A stretch of 64,000 bases of DNA from Candidatus Eremiobacteraceae bacterium (GCA_035710745.1 DASTCX010000025.1:62001-126000), one strand, 5' to 3'; counted from the first letter of the stretch, positions 40,130 to 50,092 are shown. Notes: a model not told the origin generated them from the sequence alone. Made by a program: numbers and translations.

Positions 40130-42463
40130 ATGCGAAAGTCGCTCGCCCTCGCCTCGGTCGTGTCGACTGCGGCCGTCTTCATGTTGCTCGCCGCGGTGCA
40201 CGCGCAGGCGACGGTCCTCCCGAACGGCTGGACGGTGCGGCCGGCGGGGGCGCTCACCTCACTCGGCGACCTGCCGCTGCACATGGCGTTCGATAACAGC
40301 GGCAAGTGGATAGCGGTGACGAACGCGGGCTATGCGCCGCCCACCGTGTCGATCATCGAAGCCGCGAGCGGCCGCGTCGTCGACACGCAGCCGCTCGACG
40401 GCGTCTTTTACGGCGTCGAGTTCGCTCCCGACGACTCGACGCTTTACGTCGCGACCGCCCAGGCGAGCGGCGTCAAAGTGTTCGGCTTCGACCAGTCGAG
40501 CGGCAAGCTCACAGCGCGCGCGACTTGGGCGCTCGCGAAGGGCGATGCGTGGACCGACGGCCTCGCCGTATCGTCGGATGGATCGACCGTTTACGTCACC
40601 GGCGGGTTGACCCAGAAACTGTACGCCGTGGATACGGCCAGCGGCAAGCTGCGCTGGACCGCACGCACCGGACCCGAGCCCTTAGCGGTGCTGCTGTCAT
40701 CCGACGGCGATCGCGCGTACGTCAGCGACTGGGGCGGCTCGTCGATCGCCGTCATCGACGCACGCACGGGCCGGCCGATCGCGACGATCGTCGTCGACCA
40801 TCACCCGAACGCTCTCGCTGTCTCGCCGGACGGCGCGACGCTCTATGCGGCGTGCGCCAACGCCGACGTCGTCGACGTCATCGACGTCAAGTCCGGCAAG
40901 GTCCGTGCGCGGTTCAAGCCGAGCCTTTGGGAGAATGCGCTCGAAGGAACGACACCGAGCGGTCTGGCGGTTACGCGCGACGGCAAGACGCTCTTCGTCG
41001 CGGACGCCGGCGACAACGCAGTCGCGGCGCTGTCGACTTCGACCGGCAAGCTGACCGGCGCGATACCAGTCGGCTGGTATCCGACCGACGTCGCGCTCAC
41101 CGCCGACGGATCGACGCTCTTCGTCCTTGACGGCGATGGGGTCTCCGGTCATCCGAATCCGAAGTTCGGCCACTCCGCGATCCGCAAGTCCGACGACAGC
41201 CAGTACATCGGCACGCTCCTGACAGGTGATCTCGAACGCGTTCCGTTGCAAGGTTCGTCGATGCTCGGACAGGGGCTCGCCGCCGCGCGCGATGACGCGC
41301 TCTATCATGGCGATGCCCCGGCGACGCGGCCGCGGAGCGCGCTCGTCCGTCACGTCATCTACATCATCAAGGAGAATCGGACGTACGACGAGATCCTCGG
41401 CGACGATCCGCGTGGCGACGGCGATAAGTCGTTGGCGCTATTCGGCCGCAAGATCACGCCGAACATCCACCGCCTCGCGGACGAGTTCGTCCTCATGGAT
41501 CACTTCGAAGAGAACGGCTTCGTCAGCGTCAACGGCCACAACTGGGCGACCGCCGCCTATGCGGACGATTATGTCGAGAAGCTCTGGCCGACCGCATATG
41601 CCGGCCGCGGACGCGAGAACGATTCGTTCTTCCCCGACGATCCGCCGGCCGTTCCCGATGCCGGCTATCTATGGAACGACGCGCTCGCTCATGGGCGCAC
41701 CGTCCGCGATTACGGCGAGTTCATCATCCAAGACGGCAAGAAGATCGACTATCAGGCGCGGTCTCTGCGCGGCAAAATCGACCTCAAGTTCCCGGGCTGG
41801 AACCTCTACGTCAGCGACCAGACGCGTATCGATGAATGGATGCGAGAGTTCGACGGGTACGATCGCGACGGCGGCCTGCCCGACCTAGAGATCGTCTACC
41901 TACCCGACGATCACACCGCTGCGACGCGCCCAGGGTATCGGACGCCGTTCGCGATGGAAGCGAGCAACGATTACGCTGTCGGACGTCTCGTCGACCGGTT
42001 GAGCCACAGCCGCTACTGGAAGGACACGGTCGTCTTCGTCGTCGAGGACGACTCGCAATCCGGCCCCGACCATGTCAGCGCGCAACGCGCCGAGGCGCTC
42101 ATCGCCGGCGGACCGGTGCGGCGTCGAGTCGTCTCGCACGACGGCTTCACGCAGTGCTCGGTGCTGCGGACGATCGAGCTCGTGCTGGGCTTGCCGCCGA
42201 TGAGCCAGTACGACGCCGGTGCGCTGCCGATGACGTCGCTCTTCCTCGACGAGCCCGACACGACGCCGTGGACGGCGTCGAAGCCGAACATCTCGCTCGC
42301 AGCGCGCAACGGTTCGAACGCGGTGCATGCGCAGACGTCCATGCTGTTCGACCTGTCGAAACCCGATGCGTCCGACGAGGCCGCGTTCAACGCCGTCCTC
42401 TTCGACTACGCGAAGGCTACTCTCGGTCGTAGTAGTCGAGGCGCGGCGACGCGCGAACGATGA
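40130..42463 (+). CDS. Exported YVTN-propeller/phosphoesterase fusion
   Basis: About 777 residues. A signal peptide (ALASVVSTAAVFMLLAAVHA) precedes a seven-bladed YVTN-type propeller (GDRAYVSDWGGSSIAVIDAR, DGATLYAACANADVVDVIDV). A C-terminal phosphoesterase domain follows, related to acid phosphatases/phospholipase C: VIYIIKENRTYDEILGDDP, EENGFVSVNGHNWATAAYA, FVVEDDSQSGPDHVSAQRAE. Such fusions are exported phosphoesterases of unknown substrate. ATG 40130 is preceded by GGAG at 5 bases; ATG 40127 and 40115 are alternatives. Its 3' end overlaps the converging cupin gene by 47 bases. Confidence 0.85.
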   Translation: MRKSLALASVVSTAAVFMLLAAVHAQATVLPNGWTVRPAGALTSLGDLPLHMAFDNSGKWIAVTNAGYAPPTVSIIEAASGRVVDTQPLDGVFYGVEFAPDDSTLYVATAQASGVKVFGFDQSSGKLTARATWALAKGDAWTDGLAVSSDGSTVYVTGGLTQKLYAVDTASGKLRWTARTGPEPLAVLLSSDGDRAYVSDWGGSSIAVIDARTGRPIATIVVDHHPNALAVSPDGATLYAACANADVVDVIDVKSGKVRARFKPSLWENALEGTTPSGLAVTRDGKTLFVADAGDNAVAALSTSTGKLTGAIPVGWYPTDVALTADGSTLFVLDGDGVSGHPNPKFGHSAIRKSDDSQYIGTLLTGDLERVPLQGSSMLGQGLAAARDDALYHGDAPATRPRSALVRHVIYIIKENRTYDEILGDDPRGDGDKSLALFGRKITPNIHRLADEFVLMDHFEENGFVSVNGHNWATAAYADDYVEKLWPTAYAGRGRENDSFFPDDPPAVPDAGYLWNDALAHGRTVRDYGEFIIQDGKKIDYQARSLRGKIDLKFPGWNLYVSDQTRIDEWMREFDGYDRDGGLPDLEIVYLPDDHTAATRPGYRTPFAMEASNDYAVGRLVDRLSHSRYWKDTVVFVVEDDSQSGPDHVSAQRAEALIAGGPVRRRVVSHDGFTQCSVLRTIELVLGLPPMSQYDAGALPMTSLFLDEPDTTPWTASKPNISLAARNGSNAVHAQTSMLFDLSKPDASDEAAFNAVLFDYAKATLGRSSRGAATRER

Positions 42464-43481
42464 GGCGGCCGCGGCCACGCACGAGCACTTTGTCGGAGTC
42501 GGGGTAGTAGGCGACCTCGTTCGGCTCCGCGTTGCCGAGCAGGAAGACCGTGCACGGCGCTTTGCTTGCATTGACGAGTTGGTGCATGCCGACGTCGCCG
42601 ACGGGGAAGCTGATGACGTCGCCTTTGCGGCACGCGAAGTCGCCGCGCGGCGTCCGGATCGTCGGCTCGCCATCCCAGACGAGGAACATCTCCTCCTCGA
42701 GCTGGTGCGAGTGCATCGGGCACAGCCGCTCTCCGGGTTTCATCGTGACGAAGATGTAGCCCAGCCGGCGGGCGCCGATCGGCCAACCGGTCTCGTAAGC
42801 GGTCGCACCGTACTTGCCGCTTAGGTCGCTGAACGTCTCCGGCTCGATCTCGTCGAGGTTGATGCGGTTGACGTAGACGTCGGAACGAGATTGCAGAAAG
42901 TCGCCGATGATCCGATCGGCTCCCGCCAAGATCGATTGACCGTCGCCTACGAGCAACATCTCGAGCCGCAGTGCCCATAACTGCCGCAGGCTCAATACCG
43001 CGCGCGGCGCGTCGATGAGTTTGTCGTCGGGCAGCATGCGGATCGCACCCGCCGGATCGCCCCAAAGAGCGTCGCCGACGAGCGCCGCGCGATGCTTCGG
43101 CATCGATAGCGCGATCTCGCCCGGCGACTTGAGACCCTCCAGCGCGATGACGGTCGCGCCATCGAACGGCTCGTCGCCCGCCTTGAGCACGAGGTCGACC
43201 GGGCCCGACAGGAGTGGGGCGTCGCGTTCGCTCGCTGCGATCTTCGCCTTGAAGCGCGCCGCGAGATCGCGCGACTTGCGCTCGTGATCGCGATTCGTGA
43301 TGATGATGAGCGCCACGCCGCCGAGCGAATCCATTTGCACGAGATCGGCATCGGACGCGGCGAGCGGGTCGACGACGACGTTGCCCGCGTCGCGCGTGAA
43401 GAAATGCGAGTTGAAGTAGACGTTGCGTTCGGGCTGCCACACCGACCAGGTGAAGGCGCCCGGGATCGCGAGGGGCTGCAT
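42417..43481 (-). CDS. Degenerate metallo-beta-lactamase-like domain fused to a cupin
   Basis: 354 residues. Residues 1-210 follow the MBL fold order (FFTRDAGNVVVDPLAASDAD, ALIIITNRDHERKSRD, LVGDALWGDP, LLVGDGQSIL), but the metal motif THxHxDH reads TNRDHER and the closing GHG reads GDG, so the usual zinc site is missing. Residues 250-345 are a cupin with metal-ligand pattern MKPGERLCPMHSHQLEEEMF and FPVGDVGMHQLVNAS. The cupin may be the active part. Four bases after its stop-side neighbour comes nothing on this strand; the receiver gene at 43485 ends 3 bases upstream of its start. Confidence 0.78.
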   Translation of the reverse strand: MQPLAIPGAFTWSVWQPERNVYFNSHFFTRDAGNVVVDPLAASDADLVQMDSLGGVALIIITNRDHERKSRDLAARFKAKIAASERDAPLLSGPVDLVLKAGDEPFDGATVIALEGLKSPGEIALSMPKHRAALVGDALWGDPAGAIRMLPDDKLIDAPRAVLSLRQLWALRLEMLLVGDGQSILAGADRIIGDFLQSRSDVYVNRINLDEIEPETFSDLSGKYGATAYETGWPIGARRLGYIFVTMKPGERLCPMHSHQLEEEMFLVWDGEPTIRTPRGDFACRKGDVISFPVGDVGMHQLVNASKAPCTVFLLGNAEPNEVAYYPDSDKVLVRGRGRLIVRASPRLDYYDRE

Positions 43482-43484
43482 GCG

Positions 43485-43853
43485 TTAGTCCTTTTTGACT
43501 GCTTCGTCGATGGCGGCGAGGAGGTGGTCGGGTTCGAAGGGTTTGATGACGCATCCCGCACCGATGCGCTCGATCTCGTCGAAGAGATCCGATTGCGTGT
43601 TGCGCGCGGTAATGAAGAGGAAGGGGACGTCGGCGAAGTCCGGATCCGTGCGAAGCTCGCGGCAGAGCGACATGCCATCGCGTCCGGGCATGAGGACGTC
43701 CGACACGATGATGTCAGGACGTTGCCGGCGCGCTTGGACGAGCGCATCGTCTCCATCGGGTGCCTCGTCGACGTCGTGGCCGGCGAACTCGAGGTATTGC
43801 CGCAGCGCGCTGCGGAGCACCGGCTCGTCGTCGACGAGCAAGACGCGCGCCAT
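43485..43853 (-). CDS. Stand-alone receiver response regulator
   Basis: 122 residues, a receiver domain with LLVDDEP, phospho-acceptor Asp52 in DIIVSDVLMPGRDG, the switch residue in FLFITARN and Lys in CVIKPFEP. Its ATG overlaps the histidine kinase stop by one base, so it is the cognate partner of that kinase and made with it. There is no output domain; it must pass the signal by contact. The cupin gene begins 3 bases after its stop and probably shares the transcript. Confidence 0.92.
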   Translation of the reverse strand: MARVLLVDDEPVLRSALRQYLEFAGHDVDEAPDGDDALVQARRQRPDIIVSDVLMPGRDGMSLCRELRTDPDFADVPFLFITARNTQSDLFDEIERIGAGCVIKPFEPDHLLAAIDEAVKKD

Positions 43854-45997
43854 CAGGCGCTCGCCGCCGCGGGCGCATCGGCCGCGCTCGTGCCGGGCGC
43901 GCCCGGCACCTCGACCGACACCGTCGTGCCGTGCCCGACCTCGCTCGAAATCGAGATGGCGCCACGCATTCGCTCGACGAGACGCGCGACGATCGCGAGC
44001 CCGAGGCCGGTGCCGCGGATCTCGGTGCCCGGGCGCTCGACGCGATAGAACCGCTCGAAGACGTGCGGCAGATCGTCCTCCGGTATGCCGATGCCCGTGT
44101 CGGCGACGACGAGACGGACGCGGTCGCCGAGCCGTTCGACGCTGACCGTGACGCGGCCGTCCGCCGGCGTGAACTTCCTCGCGTTACCGACGAGGTTCAC
44201 GATGATCCGGCGCAGCGCGTTTTCGTCCGCTCGGACGTACGCCGGCGTGTTGGGCAAGCGCACCTCGACCGCCGGACCTGCCCTGGCGTCGAGCGCGAAC
44301 GTCGCGTCGACCTCGGCACTCACGAGCGCGCGCAGGTCGACGTCCGTCTCGTCGTGCGGCGCCTCGGTCGCGTCGACTTTCGCCACCTCGAGAAGGTCGT
44401 CGACCAGACTCGCGAGGCGCCGCGTCTCGAAGTCGAGCATGCCGAGAAGCTTCGCGTCGTCGTCCGTGAACGGATAGCGCGGCAGCACCTTGCGCCCGAG
44501 CAATGCGGAGAGCGTCCTCAGCGTCGTCGCCGGCGTCCGCAGCTCGTGGCTCGCAGTGCCTACGAAATCGGTGCTGACACGCATCTGACGTTCGGCTTCT
44601 TCTTTCGCGTGGACGAGCTCGTCGACGAGCCGGCGACGGTCGCTGACGTCGCGCGATACCGCGATCATCTTGTCTTTTAGGCCTTCGTCGCTGTGATGCG
44701 TCACCGTGATGCCCGCCCAATACTTCGTGCCGTCGACGCGCGTTCGCTCGGTTTCGAGATACGCATAGCCGCGCGTGGCGACCGTGTCCGAGAGCTCCGC
44801 GAGCTGCGCTTTCGAGATCGCGAGCGGGGGATAGTCTTTCACCGCTTTGTCCATGAGGTCGTCGAGCGTGCATCCGAGTTCGTGACAGAGCGCGTCGTTC
44901 GCGTAACGGACGATCCCATCGGCGTCGACGAGCATGACGCCTTCGTGCACCGACTCGACGACGGCCGCGAGCGTCTGCGATTCCGCGACGCTCGCTTGGA
45001 GTTGGCGCGTGCGCGCCGCGACGCGCGCCTCGAGGCCTTCGTTCAGCACTCGAACTCGCCGGTTGATCTGACCGACGACTTCGATCGGCACGCTCACCGC
45101 GAGCCACGCGACGAGCCACAGCAAGACGAAGAGCCACGGCTGCGCGGGCTGATCGGTCGGCGGCGGCGCGATCGTCAGGCTCCACGCGCGGTCTGCGAAC
45201 GGGATCGAAAACGTTTGGACGTAGGGTTGGGTCCCCGCGCCGGTACCGGCGATGCCGCCCGGAGAGCCCGATTGCAGCCTGCCGCTTCCGTCGTCGAGCA
45301 CGTACGGCACGGGGAGCACCGCGGCAAGATCGTCCGCCAACAGCAGCTGGACATCGATGCGCGCGACGATCGTTCCGGTGACATCGAGATGGCGCACGAG
45401 CGGCTCGGCGACGTAGACGAAGAGGCGGCCTTGGCCGCCCGGCGGGGTCGACGGATCGCGAACGCGGAGCGCATGCGACGACGTCGTCGTGCGCGTCACG
45501 GTCGACTCGCTCAGCACGAGATCGACCGCGCTGATGACTGCACCGGGTACCCGATTCGCGCCGGCGCGCGACGGCATGCCGAACGCTTCGCGTCCAGTCG
45601 CTTCGACGTGTGCGACGTGCTGATCGTTCTCGTCGAAGTAGTCGACGACGTCGATCATCGGATCCGAACGCATCATCGAGCGCGCGGCCTGTGCGAACGG
45701 AGCCTGTGCGAAGCCGGTCGTCTCGAATTCGTTCTTGAGCGTCAAGAGCGAGCCGAGCGTCTGGTCGATGCGAACGGCTTCGCGCTGAGCGACGCGACCG
45801 CCGAGCGAACGCGTATCGTTGGCCGTGCGAACGGCGATCGCATCGGTCGAGGTCCGATAGAGGATCGTCGCCATGAACGCCAAGACGACGCCGACGAGGA
45901 TCTGGGAAATGCGGACGCTCGCGTTGCCCATGAGGGCGACGCCGTCACCGTCGGCTTGGGAACGCGCACGAGGACGCTCGCGTGACCTCGACATCAT
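43853..45997 (-). CDS. Membrane sensor histidine kinase with PAS domain
   Basis: 714 residues: membrane helix near residue 30-48 (ISQILVGVVLAFMATILY), an extracytoplasmic sensor of about 235 residues, a second helix (PWLFVLLWLVAWLAVSVPIE), a coiled coil, a PAS domain (VVESVHEGVMLVDADGIVRY), HisKA with the phospho-His in VGTASHELRTPATTLRT, and HATPase with NLVGNARKFTP, DTGIGIPEDDLPHVFERFYR and GTGLGLAIVARLVERM. It should autophosphorylate and pass phosphate to the receiver at 43485. The signal is unknown. Start uncertain: ATG 45997 is used, ATG 45931 is possible. Divergent from the helicase gene, about 125 bases apart. Confidence 0.9.
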   Translation of the reverse strand: MMSRSRERPRARSQADGDGVALMGNASVRISQILVGVVLAFMATILYRTSTDAIAVRTANDTRSLGGRVAQREAVRIDQTLGSLLTLKNEFETTGFAQAPFAQAARSMMRSDPMIDVVDYFDENDQHVAHVEATGREAFGMPSRAGANRVPGAVISAVDLVLSESTVTRTTTSSHALRVRDPSTPPGGQGRLFVYVAEPLVRHLDVTGTIVARIDVQLLLADDLAAVLPVPYVLDDGSGRLQSGSPGGIAGTGAGTQPYVQTFSIPFADRAWSLTIAPPPTDQPAQPWLFVLLWLVAWLAVSVPIEVVGQINRRVRVLNEGLEARVAARTRQLQASVAESQTLAAVVESVHEGVMLVDADGIVRYANDALCHELGCTLDDLMDKAVKDYPPLAISKAQLAELSDTVATRGYAYLETERTRVDGTKYWAGITVTHHSDEGLKDKMIAVSRDVSDRRRLVDELVHAKEEAERQMRVSTDFVGTASHELRTPATTLRTLSALLGRKVLPRYPFTDDDAKLLGMLDFETRRLASLVDDLLEVAKVDATEAPHDETDVDLRALVSAEVDATFALDARAGPAVEVRLPNTPAYVRADENALRRIIVNLVGNARKFTPADGRVTVSVERLGDRVRLVVADTGIGIPEDDLPHVFERFYRVERPGTEIRGTGLGLAIVARLVERMRGAISISSEVGHGTTVSVEVPGAPGTSAADAPAAASA

Positions 45998-46121
45998 GCA
46001 GTAATTTCGCTTAAGTGCGCATCTATGCTTGCCTCTCCTGTGTACGTACATGGTGAAGAAATGACAATCGGCCCGGGCTTTAGAGGGAACCGTGCACCCG
46101 GACCGTCGAAAAGAGACGAAT

Positions 46122-49100
46122 ATGGCCATTCGCGCGCAATCGAAGCCCCACCAGCCGGTGATGCTTCGCTTCGAGGACGGTGTTGCTCCCAATCGCGGCG
46201 GACCGCCGCTCGGCTCGTGGCAGGAATGGTTGCCGTCTCAACCATCGATCGAAGGCACATTCCCGAAGCCGATCATCGCGCAAGGCCTCGCCGCCTATCA
46301 GCGCGGTAAAGTCAGAAGCCTGAATCTCCGTCGCGCTGACATCGTCGCGACGGTCGCCGACACCGAGACGCACACGACGACGCTGACGCGCGACACGTCG
46401 CGCCCGCCGCTCGGCATGCGCTGCAACTGCACGTGCCGTTACGGATACGACTGCAAGCATGCGGTGGCTGCGCTCTACATGCTTCTCGAGCTGCGCGAAC
46501 AACAAGAAGACGGCGAGAGCTCCCCGCCGGCGCCGCCGAACGGACAAGCGCCCGCGACCAACGGTCACGCGACCACCGCGCCTTCGACGCCTCAGACACA
46601 AAACGGCAATGGTGCAGCGACCGCCGCCGTCGTCGCGCCGACCCCTTCTGCGGCGGCGAAGTCGCCTGCCGGCTCGCCGGCGTTCGTCGAATTCCTCGAC
46701 CTCCTCACACCGCATCATGAAGCGGTCGTGCCGCGCCGTCGGTTATGGATCGTCGTCGGCTACGACGAGCGGCTCGGCGTCTTCCACGCGCGGCTTTGCC
46801 TCGACGCCCCGAAGCTTCACGGCGTCGCGCGCACGCACGCGGATCTTCAACAGCTCTATCGCACGACGCGACAAGCGAACGTCACGGGCGAAGAATGGGA
46901 TCGCCACGACGCCGCGCTCCTCTCCGATGCGTCGCTCGGCGCCGTCTTCGGCACGCCCGCCGACTACGCGCTCGCCCGCGCGACGAGCGAGCAGACGCAA
47001 CGTCTGACGCACAACTTCGCGCAGTTGCTGCTTCGGCTCATCTCGCATCCTCGTTTGCGGCTCGACGATCATCTCGGCGCCCATCCGGAGACGATGCCGC
47101 CCGTGCGAATCGCGCTCGCGCCGTTGCGCCTTCGACTAGGCGGCACGCGCGACGACGAGATGCATCTCGACCTCGGCGGACGGCTCGTACGGCCCGATGG
47201 CTCCGAGATCACGTGCGAGAGCGTGCGCACGGTCGACGGCACCCCCGCGTGGCTTTTCGACGGCAGCACGTTTTATCTTCACGACGGCAGCTTCAGCGTC
47301 CGCGTCATCGACAGGTTGAAGGCGTCGCCGACCATCCGCCTCTCGCCGCCCGAGGTGCCGCAATTCCTCGAACGCGCGCACGGCTTGCTCGACCGCGAAA
47401 CCGCCGCGGGCATGATGCTCGTGCCCGAGGACATGAAGCAACAAGTATTGCTCCGGCTCCGATGGCAAGGCGACGGCATCACAGCTGACGCTGCGATCGA
47501 AGACGCCGGGAGCGGCGCGAATTGGCCAGTGACGACGCTCGAGTTCAATCCGCTGCAGCGAGTCGACGACGGTCATCAAGGCTCGACGCCGCGCTACGCA
47601 TATTGCGATCCCGCGGTCGCTGCGCGCGTCCGCAGCCAGCTCGAAGCCGCAGGTTTCCGGCCGTGGAAAGAGATCGCCGACGCGTACGCGGCGCAGCATC
47701 AAGACGAGCCGCCTCCACATTTCGACGAGACGAAATGGCGTCTCGAGCCGACCGATACCGCATACCAGTTCGGCACCGACGTCCTCCCGCTGTGGCGCTC
47801 GACGCTGCAGCTCGACCTGGACGATACGGTCAAGTCGCTCGTGGAAGGCCCGAAGGCGCTGCAAGTCTCCGTCGCCGTCGATACCGCCGAAGAGCGCGAA
47901 CGCGCGGATAAGGGGAAAAAGGGCAAAGGCGCCGTTTCGACCGGCCCCATCGATTGGCTCGAGATCTCGGTCGAGCTGCTTCTCGACGGCAAGCCGCTCT
48001 CTCCCGAAGACGTGAAAGCGCTCTGGCATTCAAGCGGGCGTTTTCATCGTCTCTCCGACGGCCGATTCATCGACCTCTCGTCGTTCGCGCTGTTGCGCGA
48101 AGCGACCGGCGGTTTCGGCGGCAGCCTCGAGAAAGGCGGACGTGCGCGACTCACCGCCGCGCAGATGCTTTCGGTCTACGACGATCTCAAGCGGGCGTGC
48201 GGCGAATCGCAGCTGCCGGCACCGCTTCGCGAGCTGCGCGAATCCGTGCGAGACTTCAAGGGCATCGACGAGATCGAGCCGCCGGCCAATCTCGCGAAGA
48301 TCCTGCGACCCTATCAGAAGCGCGGCCTCGACTTCCTCGCCTATCTCGGCAGCTATCACTTCGGCGGCATTCTCGCCGACGACATGGGCCTCGGCAAGAC
48401 GCTCCAAGTGCTCTCGTATCTCGAACATCGCCGCGTCGGCGTCGGCAGCGCACCGAATCTCATCGTCTGCCCGACTTCGGTGACGCACACGTGGGTCAAC
48501 GAGGCCGCGCGCTTCGTGCCCGAGCTCAAGGTGACGCTTCTTTCCGCCGGCTCCGGCCGCGATGCGATCTACAAGACCGCCGGTGAGTACGACATGCTCG
48601 TGACGTCGTACGCGCTCGCCCGGCGCGACGCCGAAAGCCTCAACAAGATCGGCTTCCGAGCGGTCGTGCTCGACGAAGCACAGCAGATCAAGAACCCGCA
48701 GGCGAAGATATCGCAGGTCATCAAGTCGCTCGACGCCGAGCAGCGCTTGGCGCTCACCGGCACGCCGATCGAGAACTCCGTCCTCGACCTCTGGTCGATC
48801 GTCGACTTCGTCATGCCGGGCCTACTCGGCAACGAGAGCCATTTCCGGACGACCTTCGAGACGCCGATCATGCGCGACGGCGACGCCGAGAAGCAGCAGC
48901 GTCTCGCCAAGCGCATCCAGCCGTTCATGATCCGCCGCCTCAAGACGCAAGTCGCGGCCGACTTGCCGTCACGTACCGAGCAGACGATCGAGTGCGAGAT
49001 GACCGCGGCGCAGAAAAAGGCGTATCGCGAAATCGTCTTGCGTGCGCGGCGCGAGATATTGCGCGAGGTCGACGAGCACGGCATCGGCCGCGCGCAGCTC

Positions 49101-49706
49101 TCGATCCTCGCGGCGCTCACGAAGCTGCGTCAGATCTGTTGTCACCCCGGCCTTGTCGGCGACCATTGGCGCGAAGACGAAGAGGCATCGGGCAAATTCC
49201 TCGCGTTCCTCGAACTCGTCGAATCGATCGTCGAGTCGGGGCACCGCGTCTTGGTCTTCTCCTCGTTCACGGAGATGCTCGGCATCATCCGTGAGGCGTT
49301 CGATTCGCGCACGCTCGGCTATTCATACCTCGACGGCACGACGAAGAACCGCAGCAAAGTGCTCGAAGATTTCAAGCGCGAGGACGGACCGCCGGTGTTC
49401 CTCATGAGCCTCAAGGCGGGCGGCGTCGGTCTCACCGTCACGGAAGCCGACTACGTCATCCTCTACGATCCTTGGTGGAACCCCGCCATCGAGCGCCAGG
49501 CGATCGACCGCACGCATCGCATCGGTCAGACAAAGCCCGTGACAGCGTACAGGCTCGTCACGCTCGGCTCGGTCGAAGAGAAGATCCAAGCCCTCCAGGG
49601 CCGCAAACAGGCACTCGCAGATTCCGTCATCGCGACCGACGCCGCGTTTGCGAAGAGCCTCACGCGCGAGGACCTCGACGACCTGTTCGCACCCATCGGA
49701 GAATAG
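46122..49706 (+). CDS. SWIM zinc finger/SNF2 family helicase
   Basis: 1194 residues. The N-terminal SWIM finger is CNCTCRYGYDCKHAVAA (CxCx7CxH type). A middle region of about 450 residues follows, then a Snf2 motor with Walker A DDMGLGKTLQV, the DEAQ box VVLDEAQQIKN, LTGTPIENSVLDLWSI, GGVGLTVTEADYVILYDPWW and the final DRTHRIGQ. It is an ATP-driven double-strand DNA translocase, as in the RapA/HepA-like group; the role in bacteria may be in transcription or repair. ATG 46122 gives the family-like start; ATG 46092 would add 10 residues. Length is normal for SWIM-Snf2 proteins. Confidence 0.92.
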   Translation: MAIRAQSKPHQPVMLRFEDGVAPNRGGPPLGSWQEWLPSQPSIEGTFPKPIIAQGLAAYQRGKVRSLNLRRADIVATVADTETHTTTLTRDTSRPPLGMRCNCTCRYGYDCKHAVAALYMLLELREQQEDGESSPPAPPNGQAPATNGHATTAPSTPQTQNGNGAATAAVVAPTPSAAAKSPAGSPAFVEFLDLLTPHHEAVVPRRRLWIVVGYDERLGVFHARLCLDAPKLHGVARTHADLQQLYRTTRQANVTGEEWDRHDAALLSDASLGAVFGTPADYALARATSEQTQRLTHNFAQLLLRLISHPRLRLDDHLGAHPETMPPVRIALAPLRLRLGGTRDDEMHLDLGGRLVRPDGSEITCESVRTVDGTPAWLFDGSTFYLHDGSFSVRVIDRLKASPTIRLSPPEVPQFLERAHGLLDRETAAGMMLVPEDMKQQVLLRLRWQGDGITADAAIEDAGSGANWPVTTLEFNPLQRVDDGHQGSTPRYAYCDPAVAARVRSQLEAAGFRPWKEIADAYAAQHQDEPPPHFDETKWRLEPTDTAYQFGTDVLPLWRSTLQLDLDDTVKSLVEGPKALQVSVAVDTAEERERADKGKKGKGAVSTGPIDWLEISVELLLDGKPLSPEDVKALWHSSGRFHRLSDGRFIDLSSFALLREATGGFGGSLEKGGRARLTAAQMLSVYDDLKRACGESQLPAPLRELRESVRDFKGIDEIEPPANLAKILRPYQKRGLDFLAYLGSYHFGGILADDMGLGKTLQVLSYLEHRRVGVGSAPNLIVCPTSVTHTWVNEAARFVPELKVTLLSAGSGRDAIYKTAGEYDMLVTSYALARRDAESLNKIGFRAVVLDEAQQIKNPQAKISQVIKSLDAEQRLALTGTPIENSVLDLWSIVDFVMPGLLGNESHFRTTFETPIMRDGDAEKQQRLAKRIQPFMIRRLKTQVAADLPSRTEQTIECEMTAAQKKAYREIVLRARREILREVDEHGIGRAQLSILAALTKLRQICCHPGLVGDHWREDEEASGKFLAFLELVESIVESGHRVLVFSSFTEMLGIIREAFDSRTLGYSYLDGTTKNRSKVLEDFKREDGPPVFLMSLKAGGVGLTVTEADYVILYDPWWNPAIERQAIDRTHRIGQTKPVTAYRLVTLGSVEEKIQALQGRKQALADSVIATDAAFAKSLTREDLDDLFAPIGE

Positions 49707-49720
49707 CGTCCTATTCGGGA

Positions 49721-49745
49721 GCGGTCGAGAGTCCATCTCGACCGC
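49721..49745. repeat. Family A palindrome, AGA/TCT version
   Basis: GCGGTCGAGA-GTCCA-TCTCGACCGC, 15 bases after the helicase stop. The loop is unlike that of other copies while the stem is perfect. Confidence 0.92.
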
Positions 49746-49875
49746 CGCGGCCTCACCACGCGGCTTTTACTCGGCTAGCCCTGTGACGGCGGTCTCACAC
49801 GAGGCCGCAGAGTCACGCCGCCGGCACCGTCTTGTCGTATGTACGTAACGCTCTTCACGACAAGGAATCGCCGAC

Positions 49876-50061
49876 ATGGACGCCTGTGCCTTCTGCCACT
49901 CGGACGCGAAACAATCGAATCTCTACGTCAGTTTCGTGTCGGCGGGACCGCCCCAGTTCCACATCTGCTCCGCGTGCTACCTCGTCGCCATCCGCCACGG
50001 TTACGCGGTCGTCTACCGCAACCCGCACGTCGCCTCGATGCCGCAAACGGCAGTCGCCTAA
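49876..50061 (+). CDS. Small zinc-binding-like protein
   Basis: 61 residues: begins MDACAFCHSDAKQSNLYVSF and has a second knuckle HICSACYLVAIRH, giving two CxxC pairs about 25 residues apart. AAGGA lies 9 bases before the ATG, and a strong terminator follows at 50093, which supports an independently expressed short gene. Function unknown. Confidence 0.7.
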   Translation: MDACAFCHSDAKQSNLYVSFVSAGPPQFHICSACYLVAIRHGYAVVYRNPHVASMPQTAVA

Positions 50062-50092
50062 CGCTCCAGACGTCGCCAAAATCGCAACTGTA

